Shown here piece after piece: positions 32,700 through 43,604 of a DNA stretch of 64,000 bases. The stretch's first letter is position 1. Every line of letters begins with the position of its first letter. The stretch is from contig CANTFK010000938.1 of NCBI GenBank assembly GCA_947646735.1, forward strand, positions 62,001 to 126,000, read 5' to 3'. The notes beneath the pieces are model-generated. The model had not been told where the DNA came from. It saw only the letters and a program-made list of their open reading frames with translations, and searched no databases. Source of the DNA: Peronospora farinosa (Eukaryota; Oomycota; Peronosporomycetes; Peronosporales; Peronosporaceae). Position numbers and translations under genes: made by a program.

Positions 32700-34225
32700 G
32701 GAACCAATACTGTGTAACACGGCAGTGGCCTTTACCCAAAGAACAGTGTGACGTCATTGACGAGTTCTTTCGTGCGAAGCACGCAGCGGGCATGGTGCGC
32801 GAGATCAAATCTCCGCACTCGACACCCACTTTCTGTGTTAAGAAACCGAATGGTAAATGGCATATCGTTCATGCTTATAATAAGCTCAATGCAGCCACTA
32901 TACCTGCACAGACGCCAATACCTAGAAAGGATGTTCTTCAGAACAATATGGTCGGTTGTTCCTTGTACAGTGCGCTCGACTTAGTCGATGGTTACTACCA
33001 ATTGCTCATGCGAGCTAGCGATATTCCGCTTACTGCCAGTAGTACTCCGAGCGGTATGCTCTGGGAGTGGTTGGTGATGCCCCAGGGGCTATCTAATGCT
33101 CCGGTTACGTTTAACCGTTTGGTAACGCAATTATTTCGACCCCATCGAAGTTATGCACAGACGTACTTTAATGACATTTTTGTCCATAGTCGAGCTGAAC
33201 ATGGGCGGTCAGATATTGAGAACCATATTGTTCATTTACGAGCTGTGCTCGAGTGCATGCGCACTAATGAGCTATATGCTACTGCATCTAAGTGCATCTT
33301 CGGGGCCAAAGAAATTCCCTTTCTAGGGTGCTTCATTGGGAAACGAGGCCTAAGAGCGGATCTCGCCAAGGTTAAAGCCATAGTCGATTGGCCTGTTCCA
33401 CAGTCTCAGAAGGACTTGCGTAATTGGCTTGGCCTTGCCAATTACTTGCATAAGTACAGCGAAAATTAGGCTGATATGGCTCGTCCATTATCCAATCTCC
33501 TTAAAAAGGATGTGGAATGGTGTTGGCATGCCGAACACGAGGATGCTTTTCAATCGGTGAAGGCGAGCCTTCTACATGCTCCTATTTTGGCTTTGCCAGA
33601 CCCTGACCGACCGTTTAGTGTCGTCTGTGACGCATCGGATTTTGCCATTGGCAGTGCTCTGTTACAAACCGATGATGAAGGCCGTGAGCGTGTAGTCGCT
33701 TTTGAATCTCGCCAGCTGAAAGCTGCAGAAAAGAACTATCCAGTTCATGACAAAGAGCTACTTGCGATGAAGTATGTTCTAGTCAAATTCAGAGTTCATC
33801 TGCTGAGCTCAAAGCCTTTTGTGATCTATAATGATCATGCGTCTTTACGCACTGCGACTCAGTCGCCGCATCTCTCGCAGAGAATGGCCAGATGGCTGTC
33901 ATTCTTTGCCGAATATAATTTCGAGGTGAAATATAAGCCGGGCAAGCAAAATGCTTTGGCTGATGCATTGTCACGCAGACCTGACTATGAGCTTGCTCAT
34001 GTGACGACGTTGTCGTCTTCTATCAGTGATCTCATTCGTACGGCGTATGCTAAAGATGATCACTGTATAGCGTTGCTACATGATTTTGACAGTGATGAAT
34101 TTAAGGACTCGGACATTTCATTGTCGGCACGATTACGTGCGAGCCCCATCGATATTCTATCGATGAGGGGCTGTTGTACTATTGTACGTATGCGACCATC
34201 CACCGCGCATTGCGGTTCCTCATGA
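32700..34225 (+). pseudogene. Family D reverse transcriptase and RNase H
   Basis: The frame 32792-33469 holds RT: STPTFCVKKPNGKWHIVHAY, LYSALDLVDGYYQLLM, MPQGLSNAPVTFNR. The catalytic box reads YFND instead of YFDD, so one metal-binding Asp is lost. A single TAG at 33467-33469 separates this from 33476-34225, which holds the RNase H (FSVVCDASDFAIGSALLQT, NYPVHDKELLAMKY, YNDHASLRTA, with the family YTDH changed to YNDH) and the chromovirus tail ALADALSRRPD. The enzyme from this copy should be inactive. Confidence 0.88.
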
Positions 34226-35096
34226 TGAGGACCTGAAGTATCATATCCTCTATGAGGTACATCACACCGCCATCGGGGGTCATTTGGGTCGTGAAAAGAC
34301 CTATAGCGCAGTATGCCAAAGTTATTGGTGGCCCAAATTATATAAATGGGTGAGCACATATGTGCGTACGTGTGAAACGTGTCAACGGGTGAAACCCTCG
34401 CCCCATTCGGCAGCGCCGCTGGCTAGTTTGCCTATTCCCACTGGGTGCTGGGAGTCCATTAGTATGGATTTTGTATTTGGCCTACCGAAGGATTCGCATG
34501 GCAATACAGGTATTGTGGTCTTTGTTGACCGCTTGAGCAAGATGGCTCACTTAGCGGCTGTGCCAGATTCGATCGATGGTGTGGGTACAGCGGAGCTGTT
34601 TATCGATCGTGTGTTTCGCCAACATGGCTTGCCAGTGGCAATTGTTTCTGATCGTAATCCTCGTTTTACGAGTAAATTTTGGAAGTCCGTCCTTCAGGTG
34701 CTGGGCACCCGTTTGGACATGTCCACAGCGGATCATCTGCAGACCGATGGTCAAACTGAACGCGTAAATCGCTTAGGTGAAGATATCCTCCGCAGAGTTT
34801 GTGCTGAAACACCTAAGCGATGGAGCGCTATGCTCCCTGTAGTTGAGTTTGCACTCAATAACTCTGTGCACGCCTCAATCGGAAACACTCCGTTCTATGT
34901 GAATGGTCTCACGCACCCACGCGTTCCGTTAACGCTACCACCGAGTGGTATAGAGCTTGGTGTGAGAGAGGTTGCCGATCGGCTTGCTGATGTCAGCCCT
35001 AATACTGTTAAGAAACAGGTAAATGCGTTTCTCGCAACGCGACTAAATGTCTTACGACATGTGCAAGACGCAATGGCTGATAGCCAAGACAAATAA
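34182..35096 (+). CDS. Family D integrase core
   Basis: An open frame of about 300 residues. The HHCC zinc region (VHHTAIGGHLGREKTY, then RTCETCQRVKP) is followed by the core with Asp in ISMDFVFGLPKD, Asp in AIVSDRNPRF and Glu in DGQTERVNRLGED. In the same zinc region family A carries a TAG where this copy has GAA (Glu in GREKTY). The frame ends in a TAA at 35094 before the GPF segment. Confidence 0.88.
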   Translation: MYVCDHPPRIAVPHDEDLKYHILYEVHHTAIGGHLGREKTYSAVCQSYWWPKLYKWVSTYVRTCETCQRVKPSPHSAAPLASLPIPTGCWESISMDFVFGLPKDSHGNTGIVVFVDRLSKMAHLAAVPDSIDGVGTAELFIDRVFRQHGLPVAIVSDRNPRFTSKFWKSVLQVLGTRLDMSTADHLQTDGQTERVNRLGEDILRRVCAETPKRWSAMLPVVEFALNNSVHASIGNTPFYVNGLTHPRVPLTLPPSGIELGVREVADRLADVSPNTVKKQVNAFLATRLNVLRHVQDAMADSQDK

Positions 35097-35750
35097 AAGG
35101 AATATGCGGATGCTAAAGGCAGAATCTGTATTAATGATTATGAGGTCGGAGAACAAGTATTACTTAATGCTAAAAACCTACCTACCAATGTAGTATCTGC
35201 TGTCTTTGAAACCAAATTGCATCCGCGCTTCATCGGACCCATTACGGTCGTGGCCAAGAAGGTCTATCGTATACGCTTAATTTACCGCGCAAATTGCGTA
35301 CACATCCTGTGTTCTACGTCGGCATGCTGAAACCTTATCGGGATCCGTCCCAAGCAAACGCTAAGGCGCTCGCGACGAGCTCATCGGCATTGTCGCGGGA
35401 CGAAGCATCTGCACCAACAGGTCAAGCTGACCCTGTATTCGGGTTCGGCTCTCTTCCAGGGACTCAAGACGGGAGTTCATCGTCTGCCTCTCCTCACGAA
35501 GGGTCCGCACCTCTTAAACAAATTCGGCATGAGCTTGTGCCGATACACCGGCCTCCTCCGGCTTTGCTCGATGCGCAGAAAAACCTACAGTTCCATGTGG
35601 AGCTTCTACTGCAGAAGCGTCGCCGCCATGGTCAAAACCAGTATCTGGTAAAGTGGAGGGGTTATCCCGAATCGTGGAATTCATGGGAGTTTGAGACTCC
35701 CCTTCGGCAGGACTGCCCGTACGCCGTGAGCGTTTTTAAAGTCGTGCGCA
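35097..35750 (+). pseudogene. Family D integrase C-terminus and chromodomain
   Basis: After a frame change the DNA encodes the post-core segment (about 35150-35290) and then the frame 35294-36007. That starts RTHPVFYVGMLKPYRDPS, runs through a Ser/Ala-rich linker, and ends in a chromodomain (FHVELLLQKRRRHGQNQYLV, KWRGYPESWNSWE). Residues after about 35750 are probably beyond the true protein. Confidence 0.8.
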
Positions 35751-36128
35751 GGCCAACCTGTTGGCGAATATGCTTCATACCAATAACAGAGGAAGTGTAT
35801 GCAAGCTCACGGCAGGAGCCTGCTGTACACTCGTGGCTACAGGCGTATTTGATGTACGGAAATCTTGAATGGATGGCGCATAGCGCACGCAATTGCCCTC
35901 GGGACTTTAACTGTGCGTATTTAAAAAGCATCTTACATTCCAGACGAACGTCTGTCACACTGCCACTGGCGCAAAGAGCCCACATGCTGGTCAAACGCCG
36001 CACATAATGTGTCCAGTTGACAAAGGCACTATCGCGTTCATTTCCGTTTCGCCTGCTAACAGCAAGACAGGGATCCCTTTCATGAAAGGAACAGATGCAC
36101 TACGTACTTTCCTGTCCAGGCGTGCCTT

Positions 36129-36656
36129 TTATTGACTTGTATTAGTTATGACTGGTTCCACATATCTTTGGCGAAGAGCCACTCTCGCAGCGAGCTCCTC
36201 GTGCGTAGTAACTTCAGGTCCTGTGGACCCAAAAAATATGTCTAGCAAATGGCTTGTGGCCTCCTTGAGACGCTATTCGACAGATCGGGGATCAAAGACA
36301 TAGTCTAAATGTCCTTTGTGCTTGGCCATGGCTTTTTCTTGGTATGCGGAGCTTACCGTCGCTTGTAGTTGCTGTAACTGTTGCTCGTCGAGCGGGTTTG
36401 TAATCGGAGAAGGGGGTATTTCGCCAGGCGCCGAGCGCATTGAGATTACCGTTTCAGCAACACCTCGTTCTCGGAACGGATTAGGTGTACGTAAAGGTTC
36501 GTCTTCGCCCTTAGGACTGGGCCTAGACTCATAGTCTTCTAGGAAGCTGGTTTCACTCCCGTAATCCACAGCTACCTCTAATCCCCCTTCAAAGAGAACA
36601 TTGAGGGCCTTAGGCTCATGACCAAACGGTGTCATTTGCGTGTACACTATGAACAA
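36129..36656 (-). pseudogene. Antisense ORF of family D
   Basis: A minus frame opposite to gag-pol, between the chromodomain and the 3' LTR. It starts MFIVYTQMTPFGHEPKAL at 36656, about 90 bp from the LTR. It has a Pro/Ser/Arg-rich part (NPFRERGVAETVIS, PGEIPPSPITNPLDE) and a Gln-rich helical part (EQQLQQLQATVSSAYQEKAM). It passes one TAG (36273-36275) and continues in the same frame (LKEATSHLLDIFFGSTGPEV) to a TAA at 36129. About 175 residues. I recognise no domain. The position matches the antisense frames of families A, B and C. Confidence 0.55.
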
Positions 36657-36744
36657 CCGTTAGGTTTGATGTTCGTGTTTCGCAACCTCTTTAGAGATTA
36701 TGTCGAGTGACGTTATGTGGTACCGTCAGTCTGGTGAGGGAGAG

Positions 36745-37500
36745 TGTAAAGGGTCACACGACGGTTGGAACATCATTCCGAAAGTCTAGGTTTGAAGTTT
36801 CCTATTATTGCATATAATGCATTTTTGCTACCTCTTTGTAGAGAGGTATTACATATTAGCGTTAAGATACGGTATTCGGTAATATGTATCCTATCGATTA
36901 GAGTTTGATAATCGATATCGCTGTACTAAGTACATCGTACACAGATGTTTGGACGACACATCGCCCAATAACGAAGTCTGCATATCATAATTACTATTAC
37001 AGTAATTAGTCTAGTGTAGGGTACTTAGAGTATGACTATTCATAAAATCTTAATGCATAAGTAATCAGTTCTCATTTTTAGTTTAAGATCGCAAGTTTTG
37101 TTCTCTTGTGCACTTTGTGCGTTGATTCTCTGAACCTCTAAGCTTCTAGCTTGTTCTTGCTTTCTGTGCGTTTGTTCCTTAAAACTTAAGCTTATTGCTT
37201 GCTGACTAAAAGTCTCTTTCCTCGTTCCTAAGAAAAGGGTGACTTCAAGGTGTTAAATTAGTTCCGTAGAACTACGTGGCTTTAGCCGTAAAATTTATTC
37301 AGTTCTATAAAATAAGAGGCTTTCAGCCTAAAAGTCTTCCTCTGACTAAAGAGATGTGTAGCTGCGCTACAGCTACTTTTTCCATGGAAAGTTCTTTCTC
37401 CCAAAGATCAGCACTTTGCGCAAGGACAACAGCAGCAAAGTAAGGAAAGAGCTTTATAAGGTGATGATTAAGTAAAGAGTTTGTTATCTCTCATAATGTT
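36745..37500 (+). repeat. Family D 3' LTR
   Basis: It starts TGTAAAGGGTCACACGACGG after a purine tract (GGTGAGGGAGAG). The first 100 bases match the truncated 5' LTR. The right boundary is uncertain; I place it before the AT-rich stretch at about 37500. Confidence 0.65.
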
Positions 37501-37619
37501 TTTGCGTCGTAACGTATGCTTATATACATCACGAAGAAAAACAATTTGGATATCAGGATACATATACGCCGCAGCCTTGGACCTGTGTACTCGAGCTTAC
37601 TGATAATATGCTGGTCAAG

Positions 37620-38216
37620 TGTAGACGGGCACTCCTACAAAGTTGCCTCGTGCTACTATCACACACCTTCAGCACAAGCGAGGAAGCGGTTAGACCGTCT
37701 TGCCTTCGCGTGCGAGAGTGGTTGTGTGGTCGGTCAACTGCTTAAGCAGTCGTACCACCAGTTGCCTCTCGCTTAAGCGAGAGCGCAATGAATCTCTAAG
37801 ACAAGTAGTCACCGACGTCACGAAGAAGCTTTTTCAGCTTCTCATGCGTGGTGCTTCGCGTTTTGGAAATTCGAGACTGAATTATATTTAATGAATTATA
37901 ATTAGATATAAACTTAGCTACTGATTGGCTAATTATGTAAAGATCGGATACGCGACTCTTTAGAAGCGTATCCTGACGCATGAGCTTAAATGAAGATCTA
38001 AGCTCGCTATGACGTTCTTCTGGGACGTCGCGATGCCTAGCTTCAACTAGCGTCATCCCTTCCCATGTTAATCCATCAATGGATATCACATTCACGAGGG
38101 TAGATCACATTTGTGTGTCGCACCCAAGTGACAGGTCAAAAATGATCATAAATACTTTTAGAACTTATATTAAGTATATTACTTAATGTTTACGTATAAC
38201 TACATACCATGTTACA
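37620..38216 (-). repeat. Solo LTR of family B with perfect target duplication
   Basis: On the plus strand it runs from TGTAGACGGGCAC to CATGTTACA (597 bp). TCAAG precedes it (37615-37619) and follows it (38217-38221), a clean five-base duplication. Read on the minus strand it shares its blocks, in order, with the LTRs at 8495 and 29344. A solo LTR arises by recombination between the two LTRs of one element, so a full element was once here. Confidence 0.92.
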
Positions 38217-38221
38217 TCAAG

Positions 38222-39699
38222 TGTCTTGTTGTAATATCAGAATAGGCAACGTAGAAAGATCGTGCTAATTGTGCGCTGCTCGTCTCGAAACTCGGACGTG
38301 ATCATGAAGTAATTCAATTGTATGCTTTGGATCTAAAAAATGCAGTGCTGGCGAAGGCGAGTTGCATACGATGCTACGAATCGAAAGACGGCTAATTCGT
38401 CGATTTACTAATCGCTGCTACAGATTTACTTATGACTATAAGGCCACACAGGTAGGACAGCATCCGGAATCGCGTCGCGGCATCATCACCTCACCAGAAT
38501 CTTCTTCGTTGCGGAAGATTCAGCTCTGATTTGCAAAGCGAGGCTGTACAGACTGCCATCGTCTTGCTGAACGCTGATGTATCCACGGCATTTTAGCTTT
38601 TACCAGCTAATGTAGCTGCAGCACCTTTGGCTACGCTTTTTTTCGTGTACTTGAAAGCAGGTCCAGCGTCTCGCAATGGAGAGAAGCAAGAGCAACTTTT
38701 TATATAGCGTAAAAGATTAGTCAAAGTGTGATCGTACCAATGTTAGTTTGGACTCTATGTCGGCACATTTGTCTGCTAACCTATTTCTTCCAGCCCGTGC
38801 GGAAGGCCAATCGGTGCAAATTCAACGAGGGTAAAACGTATTCTTTGGGAGCCACGAGCTGTTCTTACACAAGAACTGGCCAGTAAGTTTTTCAAAACTT
38901 ATTTGAGTTGGGTCAAAGCACTTCAAAGCTTAATCGTAAAAAATAGTGGAGTTGGAGACAAGCCGAACGTAAGCTGATGTTGTTTGGCTGAAATTATGAA
39001 CATCGTCTTGATGACGTTTTGCATCCTGACTGCCGCTCAGCTGTCAGTGAGCATATACTCTCAAAAATTGTTGTTCTTGCGATCGTTGCAAAACGTAACT
39101 TAGTCACTGCCGAAAATGAAAGAGGTGCTGGTCGTATTTAAAGGCTCAACTCCACATGTCACCTGCGAACCGCAATCTGTTTACGCAGCAAGGTCCAGTG
39201 CACGATCACGTGCAAAGCTGTTACATTTGTTTTGCGCGGCTCGCAGCGCGTGTAGCACGGGACGGAAGTGGCGATCCAATAGTTTTTTTGCGGATTTGGC
39301 TTAAACTCTTGACGTCGATGAAATGGCTGCACATTTATACTTGATGCAATCCTCCCATCCCATCTAGCTACGTAGCCCCTCAAGCACCATTCTGCGCCTT
39401 AGGGTCCTGCAGAACTTAAGCGTTAAATTAAAAGTAGCTTTAGGATGGCTCACAGAAGTAAACAGCTTTGCGATGGTTCTCGAGCGCTTGAGAAGTGACA
39501 CAAGTGAACCAATACGTACATGTCCTCCCAGTGTAGAACGAGACAGATTAGCAGCACTTTCTTGTCAGACTATGGAAAATCGAGTATCAAGGCTAAAAGC
39601 TCAGTTTCCTACAAAACAGCCCATCCGAAGCGGGCCACCGAATACTCCGCTTCCGTTCTCCTACTAGCGTAATAAGTGACATGTTTTACAGAGGTCGCT
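38222..39699. other. Intergenic or old repeat, no gene seen
   Basis: There are only short open frames on both strands (60-75 residues, overlapping one another at 39116-39383), with no recognised motif. It may include the lost 3' LTR of the family B element that follows. Confidence 0.35.
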
Positions 39700-40641
39700 G
39701 TGGTACCCCTGTCCCCGGTAACTGGTACCCCTACTGGAAACGTTGTCCCTGATGACCCTCGTCTGACCCTTGGGGGATCTTGCGAGCCTTATCATAGTCA
39801 TTCCCTTGAGGGAGCGACCTGAATTTCTTTCTCCTATATTACTATATCCTCTGGGCCCCGTTTATTCTATCACTTCTCCACAGACGCTTAGAGCGTGCCA
39901 GTATTGACGATAGTAAGCTCTTAAGCATCTTTCCATCATGGAAAAGACAGGGCAAGCACTAGGTCGTGCTTTTTCTATCCCCGTCGTGTTGCGTTCTAAC
40001 GAAACAACCGACGAATACGAAGCAGAGTTCCTGCGCCATGTTAAACCGCATGCAGATGCAGCGAAACAGCGGTCACAGCGAATCAGCTTCGCTATGACGC
40101 GTGCGAGGGAAATATTGGGTGGTAACCTACCCCCAGCTCCTTCCCGTCAAACCGCCCCTGCTAGTCCATCAGGACCTAGCAGAGCGAGTGCAGCTGGTGC
40201 TTCTGCTCGTAAGCAGCCACCAGCCCAGTCACGTAGATACGCTACGCGTCGATCGGTTCCCAAGAGCCGAAACTCTTTGAGTAACCCTTCTACTGAACAA
40301 GAATTTAAAGCTTTGCTTCACATGGCGATTGGCCAACAACCTTCCAACAATCAAGCGTGTGTTCCCACCCGCATCCACCAGAACAGGTGGCGTTCGATAG
40401 AAGCGTCTATTAAGCCCAACTATACGCGGCTGCCTATCCTGTAGTCGTTAAGTCGCATGTGGACATCGCTGCGCTGAAGAAAGAGGTGGCGAATATGTCG
40501 AGTCAAGTCTCGCGTTTGACTTCGGATCTAAGCTCCGTACATACAAGGGATCGTCAGGGGTATGACCGCCTGAATACCCGTTTTTACATCTTAGAGCGAC
40601 TGGTGATGAGAGACCCGCGTCCAACGCGGAGTCCTCCTTGA
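39700..40641 (+). pseudogene. Antisense ORF of family B, copy 2
   Basis: A plus-strand frame antisense to the family B element at 39700-46225. The middle domain starts near 39915 (IFPSWKRQGK), has lost one base relative to copy 1, then runs open from 39938: AFSIPVVLRSNETTDEYEAE, FLRHVKPHADAAKQRSQRIS, then the TRAREILGGNLPPAPSR linker. It passes a stop at 40442. A further plus frame (40459-40641) encodes a charged coiled-coil-like segment (IAALKKEVANMSSQVSRLTS, then YDRLNTRFYILERLV). Compared with copy 1, roughly 14 residues differ over about 105 in the middle and linker. The coiled-coil end overlaps the integrase C-terminal frame on the minus strand, as in family A. Confidence 0.6.
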
Positions 40642-40990
40642 TCACCGAGTCCTCTGCCGTCGGTCTCATATACGGGAAGTCGTTCACCTTCCTCATCTCC
40701 TGATCGGCAACGACGCTCGACTCACAGTCGACGTCACCATCGGTCTCGTTAGACCGATGTGGATATGGGATCTCTTGTGGATCAACATACCGTTTCAGAC
40801 GACTTACGTAAAATACGGGGTGCGTCTTCATATACGGTGGGAGAGTGAGCCTATAGTTGAGGTCTCCAACTTCCTCAACCACTGTAAAGGGCCCAATTAA
40901 TCGGAGCAATAGCTTAGTAGTATCACAAGGTAGTACAGAAATTGCATGTTTAGGTAGGGTAGCAGTACTTAATAGCACTTTGTCCCCCAC
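40448..40990 (-). pseudogene. Family B integrase C-terminal part
   Basis: A 180-residue frame: MGDKVLLSTATLPKHAIS, then the GPY/F-type LIGPFTVVEEVGDLNYRL, then MKTHPVFYVSRLKRYVDP, followed by an acidic linker. No chromodomain is seen before the frame ends. The last 190 bp are also open on the plus strand, where they encode the coiled-coil end of the antisense frame. Confidence 0.75.
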
Positions 40991-42110
40991 ACTAAAGTGT
41001 TCATTGTTTATGCGACCATGCTGGTCTGCATATTGTTTTACTTGTCCTGTGCGCTTGCCATCGCGTCACGGACTTTACGTGTGACGGCTACTTGCTCATC
41101 CACAAAGCGCTGAGCTTCGCTCACGCTTTTAGCATCCATGCCGCATATGACGCCTCCAAGAGGTCGTTCATGGGTCGACGCTGTTGATGACACTATAGTG
41201 TCATCGTCAAGGAGCACTGGCATTTCTTGTCGTGCCTCCTTTGCGACACCTATAGGTGTCGTGACCACTGCTAAAGTGGCAGTATCACTAGGAAAACGTT
41301 GGCCCTTTTTGGCATTCGCACCGAGCGAAGGGAGGGCCCCCCCCCCACTAAGACTCGGGCTGCGCACCAACGAGACTGGCGTTCGAGGAAGACGCAGTCC
41401 GTTAATGTAAAACGGTGTTTCACCCGTACTGGCGTGAACACTATTATTAATAGTGAACTAAACATATGGAAATTGCTTGGTCCGTTCTTTGGGAGTCGCT
41501 ATTGTACGAAACACATCCGCCACAACTCGATTGGCACGTTATGTTTGGCCATCGGTCTGGGGATAATCAGCGGTTGACATGTGGAGCTTGCTTCCCAGCA
41601 GCTTAAACACATGTCGCCAAAAACCCGACGTAAAACGCGGATCCCGGTCCGATACTATGGACTCGAGTATCCCGTGTAGTCAATACACGTGATCCAGAAA
41701 CAAGAGGGCAGCCACTTTTTCTGAGATATTGGTGCTACATGGTGCTAAATTCACCATCTTGCTCAGTCTGTCTACAAAGACAACGAGCCCCGTCCTGCCT
41801 TTATGGTCAGGCGGTAAGCCAAACATGAAGTCCAAACTGACCGACTCCAACATTCAGTTGGAATCGGCAGTGGCTTCAGTGGCGCACTGTTCGAAGGTGC
41901 AGGCTTTATGCGCTGACACTCTTCGCAAGAGCGAATATAGTTGACCACCCACCAATATAGGTGGGGCCACCAACATTTCACTGACACTCGTAAGAATGTC
42001 TTTTCACGGTCGAGATTCCCACTAGATGGTGCATCATGGCATCATCAGCTTGAGATCTGTGTCATGAAGGGCATAGATTCTCAATGGATCACAGGGTGAC
42101 AGTTGGATGC
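40991..42110 (-). pseudogene. Family B integrase zinc region and core, broken
   Basis: The frame at 41772-41987 holds the zinc-binding end and start of the core (VNYIRSCEECQRIKPAPSN, then PLPIPTECWSRSVW). The remaining core is spread over interrupted frames. The minus-strand frame at 41038-41370 covers the linker after the core (VDEQVAVTRKVRDAMASAQD). A premature stop occurs in nearly every domain. Confidence 0.6.
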
Positions 42111-42374
42111 CATAACAGGCCATCACTGTAACTAAAGCGATTTAGTTTTACTTTGACGTGCGACGGAAGGGTAACCTTTCGTCCACCGAAATGATCCAAC
42201 AGCAGGCGACAATGTTCGTACTGACTGTAACACTCCTTGATATCGGAAACCATTGAGCTCGTCCCATGGTAGGCCTTCATGGCTACGACTCAACTTGTGC
42301 TTTCGCACGAGACATATTTTCTTGGTGTCTTGCCTCGAAGTCTGGTCTTCGCGATAACGCGTCAGCCAAATCAT

Positions 42375-42770
42375 TCAACTTACTCGGCTTGTATTCAACT
42401 TTGAAATTAATTCAGATAAGAATGGTAGCCATCTCGCCATTCTCGGCCAGAGGTGCGGTGAGTTTATAGCGGTCCGCAGTGATGCGTGATCCGGATAAAC
42501 CACAAAAGGTTCGGTGCCCAAGAGGTGCAACCGAAACTTCACAAGAGCATACTTAATTGAAATTATCTCCTTGTCATGCACAGAATAATTCCAGCTCTGC
42601 AGCTTTTAAAAGCCGATACTGATACGATATGACACGGTCAACGCCGTTGTCATCCTTCTGCATGAGCGCGCTGCCGATTGCAAAATTGCTTGCATCGCAG
42701 ACGACGCTAAAGGGCTTATCCGCGTCTGGCAATGCCAAGACCGGTGCCTCTGCAAGAGATTGCTTCACTG
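42375..42770 (-). pseudogene. Family B RNase H
   Basis: Two frames: 42574-42768 (LPDADKPFSVVCDASNFAIG, SALMQKDDNGVDRVISYQ) and 42375-42581 (HDKEIISIKYALVKFRLHLL, YPDHASLRTAINSPHL). The first Asp (VCDAS) remains. The YTDH Asp is kept as YPDH. A frameshift lies between the two. Confidence 0.75.
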
Positions 42771-42782
42771 ATGTTAACGCAT

Positions 42783-43600
42783 TTACTTACTCTTTGACCA
42801 AGTCCATTCTGTATCCTTTTTCAAAAGTTCAGACAATGGCTTCGTCTGCTCCGCATAATTCTTGTTGTACTTATGCAAGTAATTAGCGAGCCCAAGGAAT
42901 TGGCGCAGATCCTTCACATGACGTGCGACTGGCCATTCCTTTACAGCATTTACCTTTTCTGGGTCTGCTCGTACACCATGTGCACCTACGATGCAGCCCA
43001 GTACAGGTATCTCGGGGACCCCTATTACGCACTTTTGCACGTTGGCGTATATTGGGCATCAGACATAGTCTGCAACACAGCATCTAAATGACGCTTGTGC
43101 GACTCTATTGCGCTCCTACCGTCCTCCGACCTACTATGCACGAGTACATCGTCAAAGTTATGAAGCGTGTAGGCACGGTGCTGACGCATCACGTGAGCCA
43201 CCACTCGGTTGAATGTTGCCGGAGCATTTTACAACCCTTGTGGCATCACAATCCACTCCCATATCATACCGCGTGGGGTGCTTACTGCCGTTTTGGCTAC
43301 ATCGGTATCTCTCATGAGAACCTGATAGTAGCCATCCTTCAGATCCATCTCGGAAAAGATAGTTGACTTTCCCATGGAATTCAACAAGACATCCTTCCGC
43401 GTGATCGGCGTTTAAACCGCAATGGTGGACGTGTTCAGCTTATTATAGCATGTACCACGCGCCATCCACCCGTGGCTTTACGCACACAGAAGGTCGGGCT
43501 GCAGTGAGGCGACTTGCTCTCACGTACATGTCCCGCCTTGGCTCGCTTGTCGAAGAACTCATCGATGTAATCGACTTGTTCCTTCGGCAACGGCTATTGA
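42783..43600 (-). pseudogene. Family B reverse transcriptase, heavily decayed
   Basis: The clearest frame is 42783-43040, the RT connection (PEIPVLGCIVGAHGVRADPE, RQFLGLANYLHKYNKNYAEQ). Upstream, fragments of the palm motifs can be seen in changing frames (for example the reverse complement of 43200-43270 carries the MPQGL-type motif). No intact catalytic box could be placed. Confidence 0.6.
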
Positions 43601-43604
43601 CTGT

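Larger units (their letters stand above)
30254..37500 (+). mobile_element. Family D Ty3/gypsy retrotransposon, degenerate
   Basis: A plus-strand chromodomain element with a truncated 5' LTR, gag, protease, RT, RNase H, integrase, chromodomain, an antisense frame and a 3' LTR. The 5' LTR is cut after about 155 bp and runs directly into the middle of gag, so primer site and gag start are deleted. Several frames carry single stops. The right end is approximate because I could not identify the LTR terminus or a target duplication. Confidence 0.85.
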
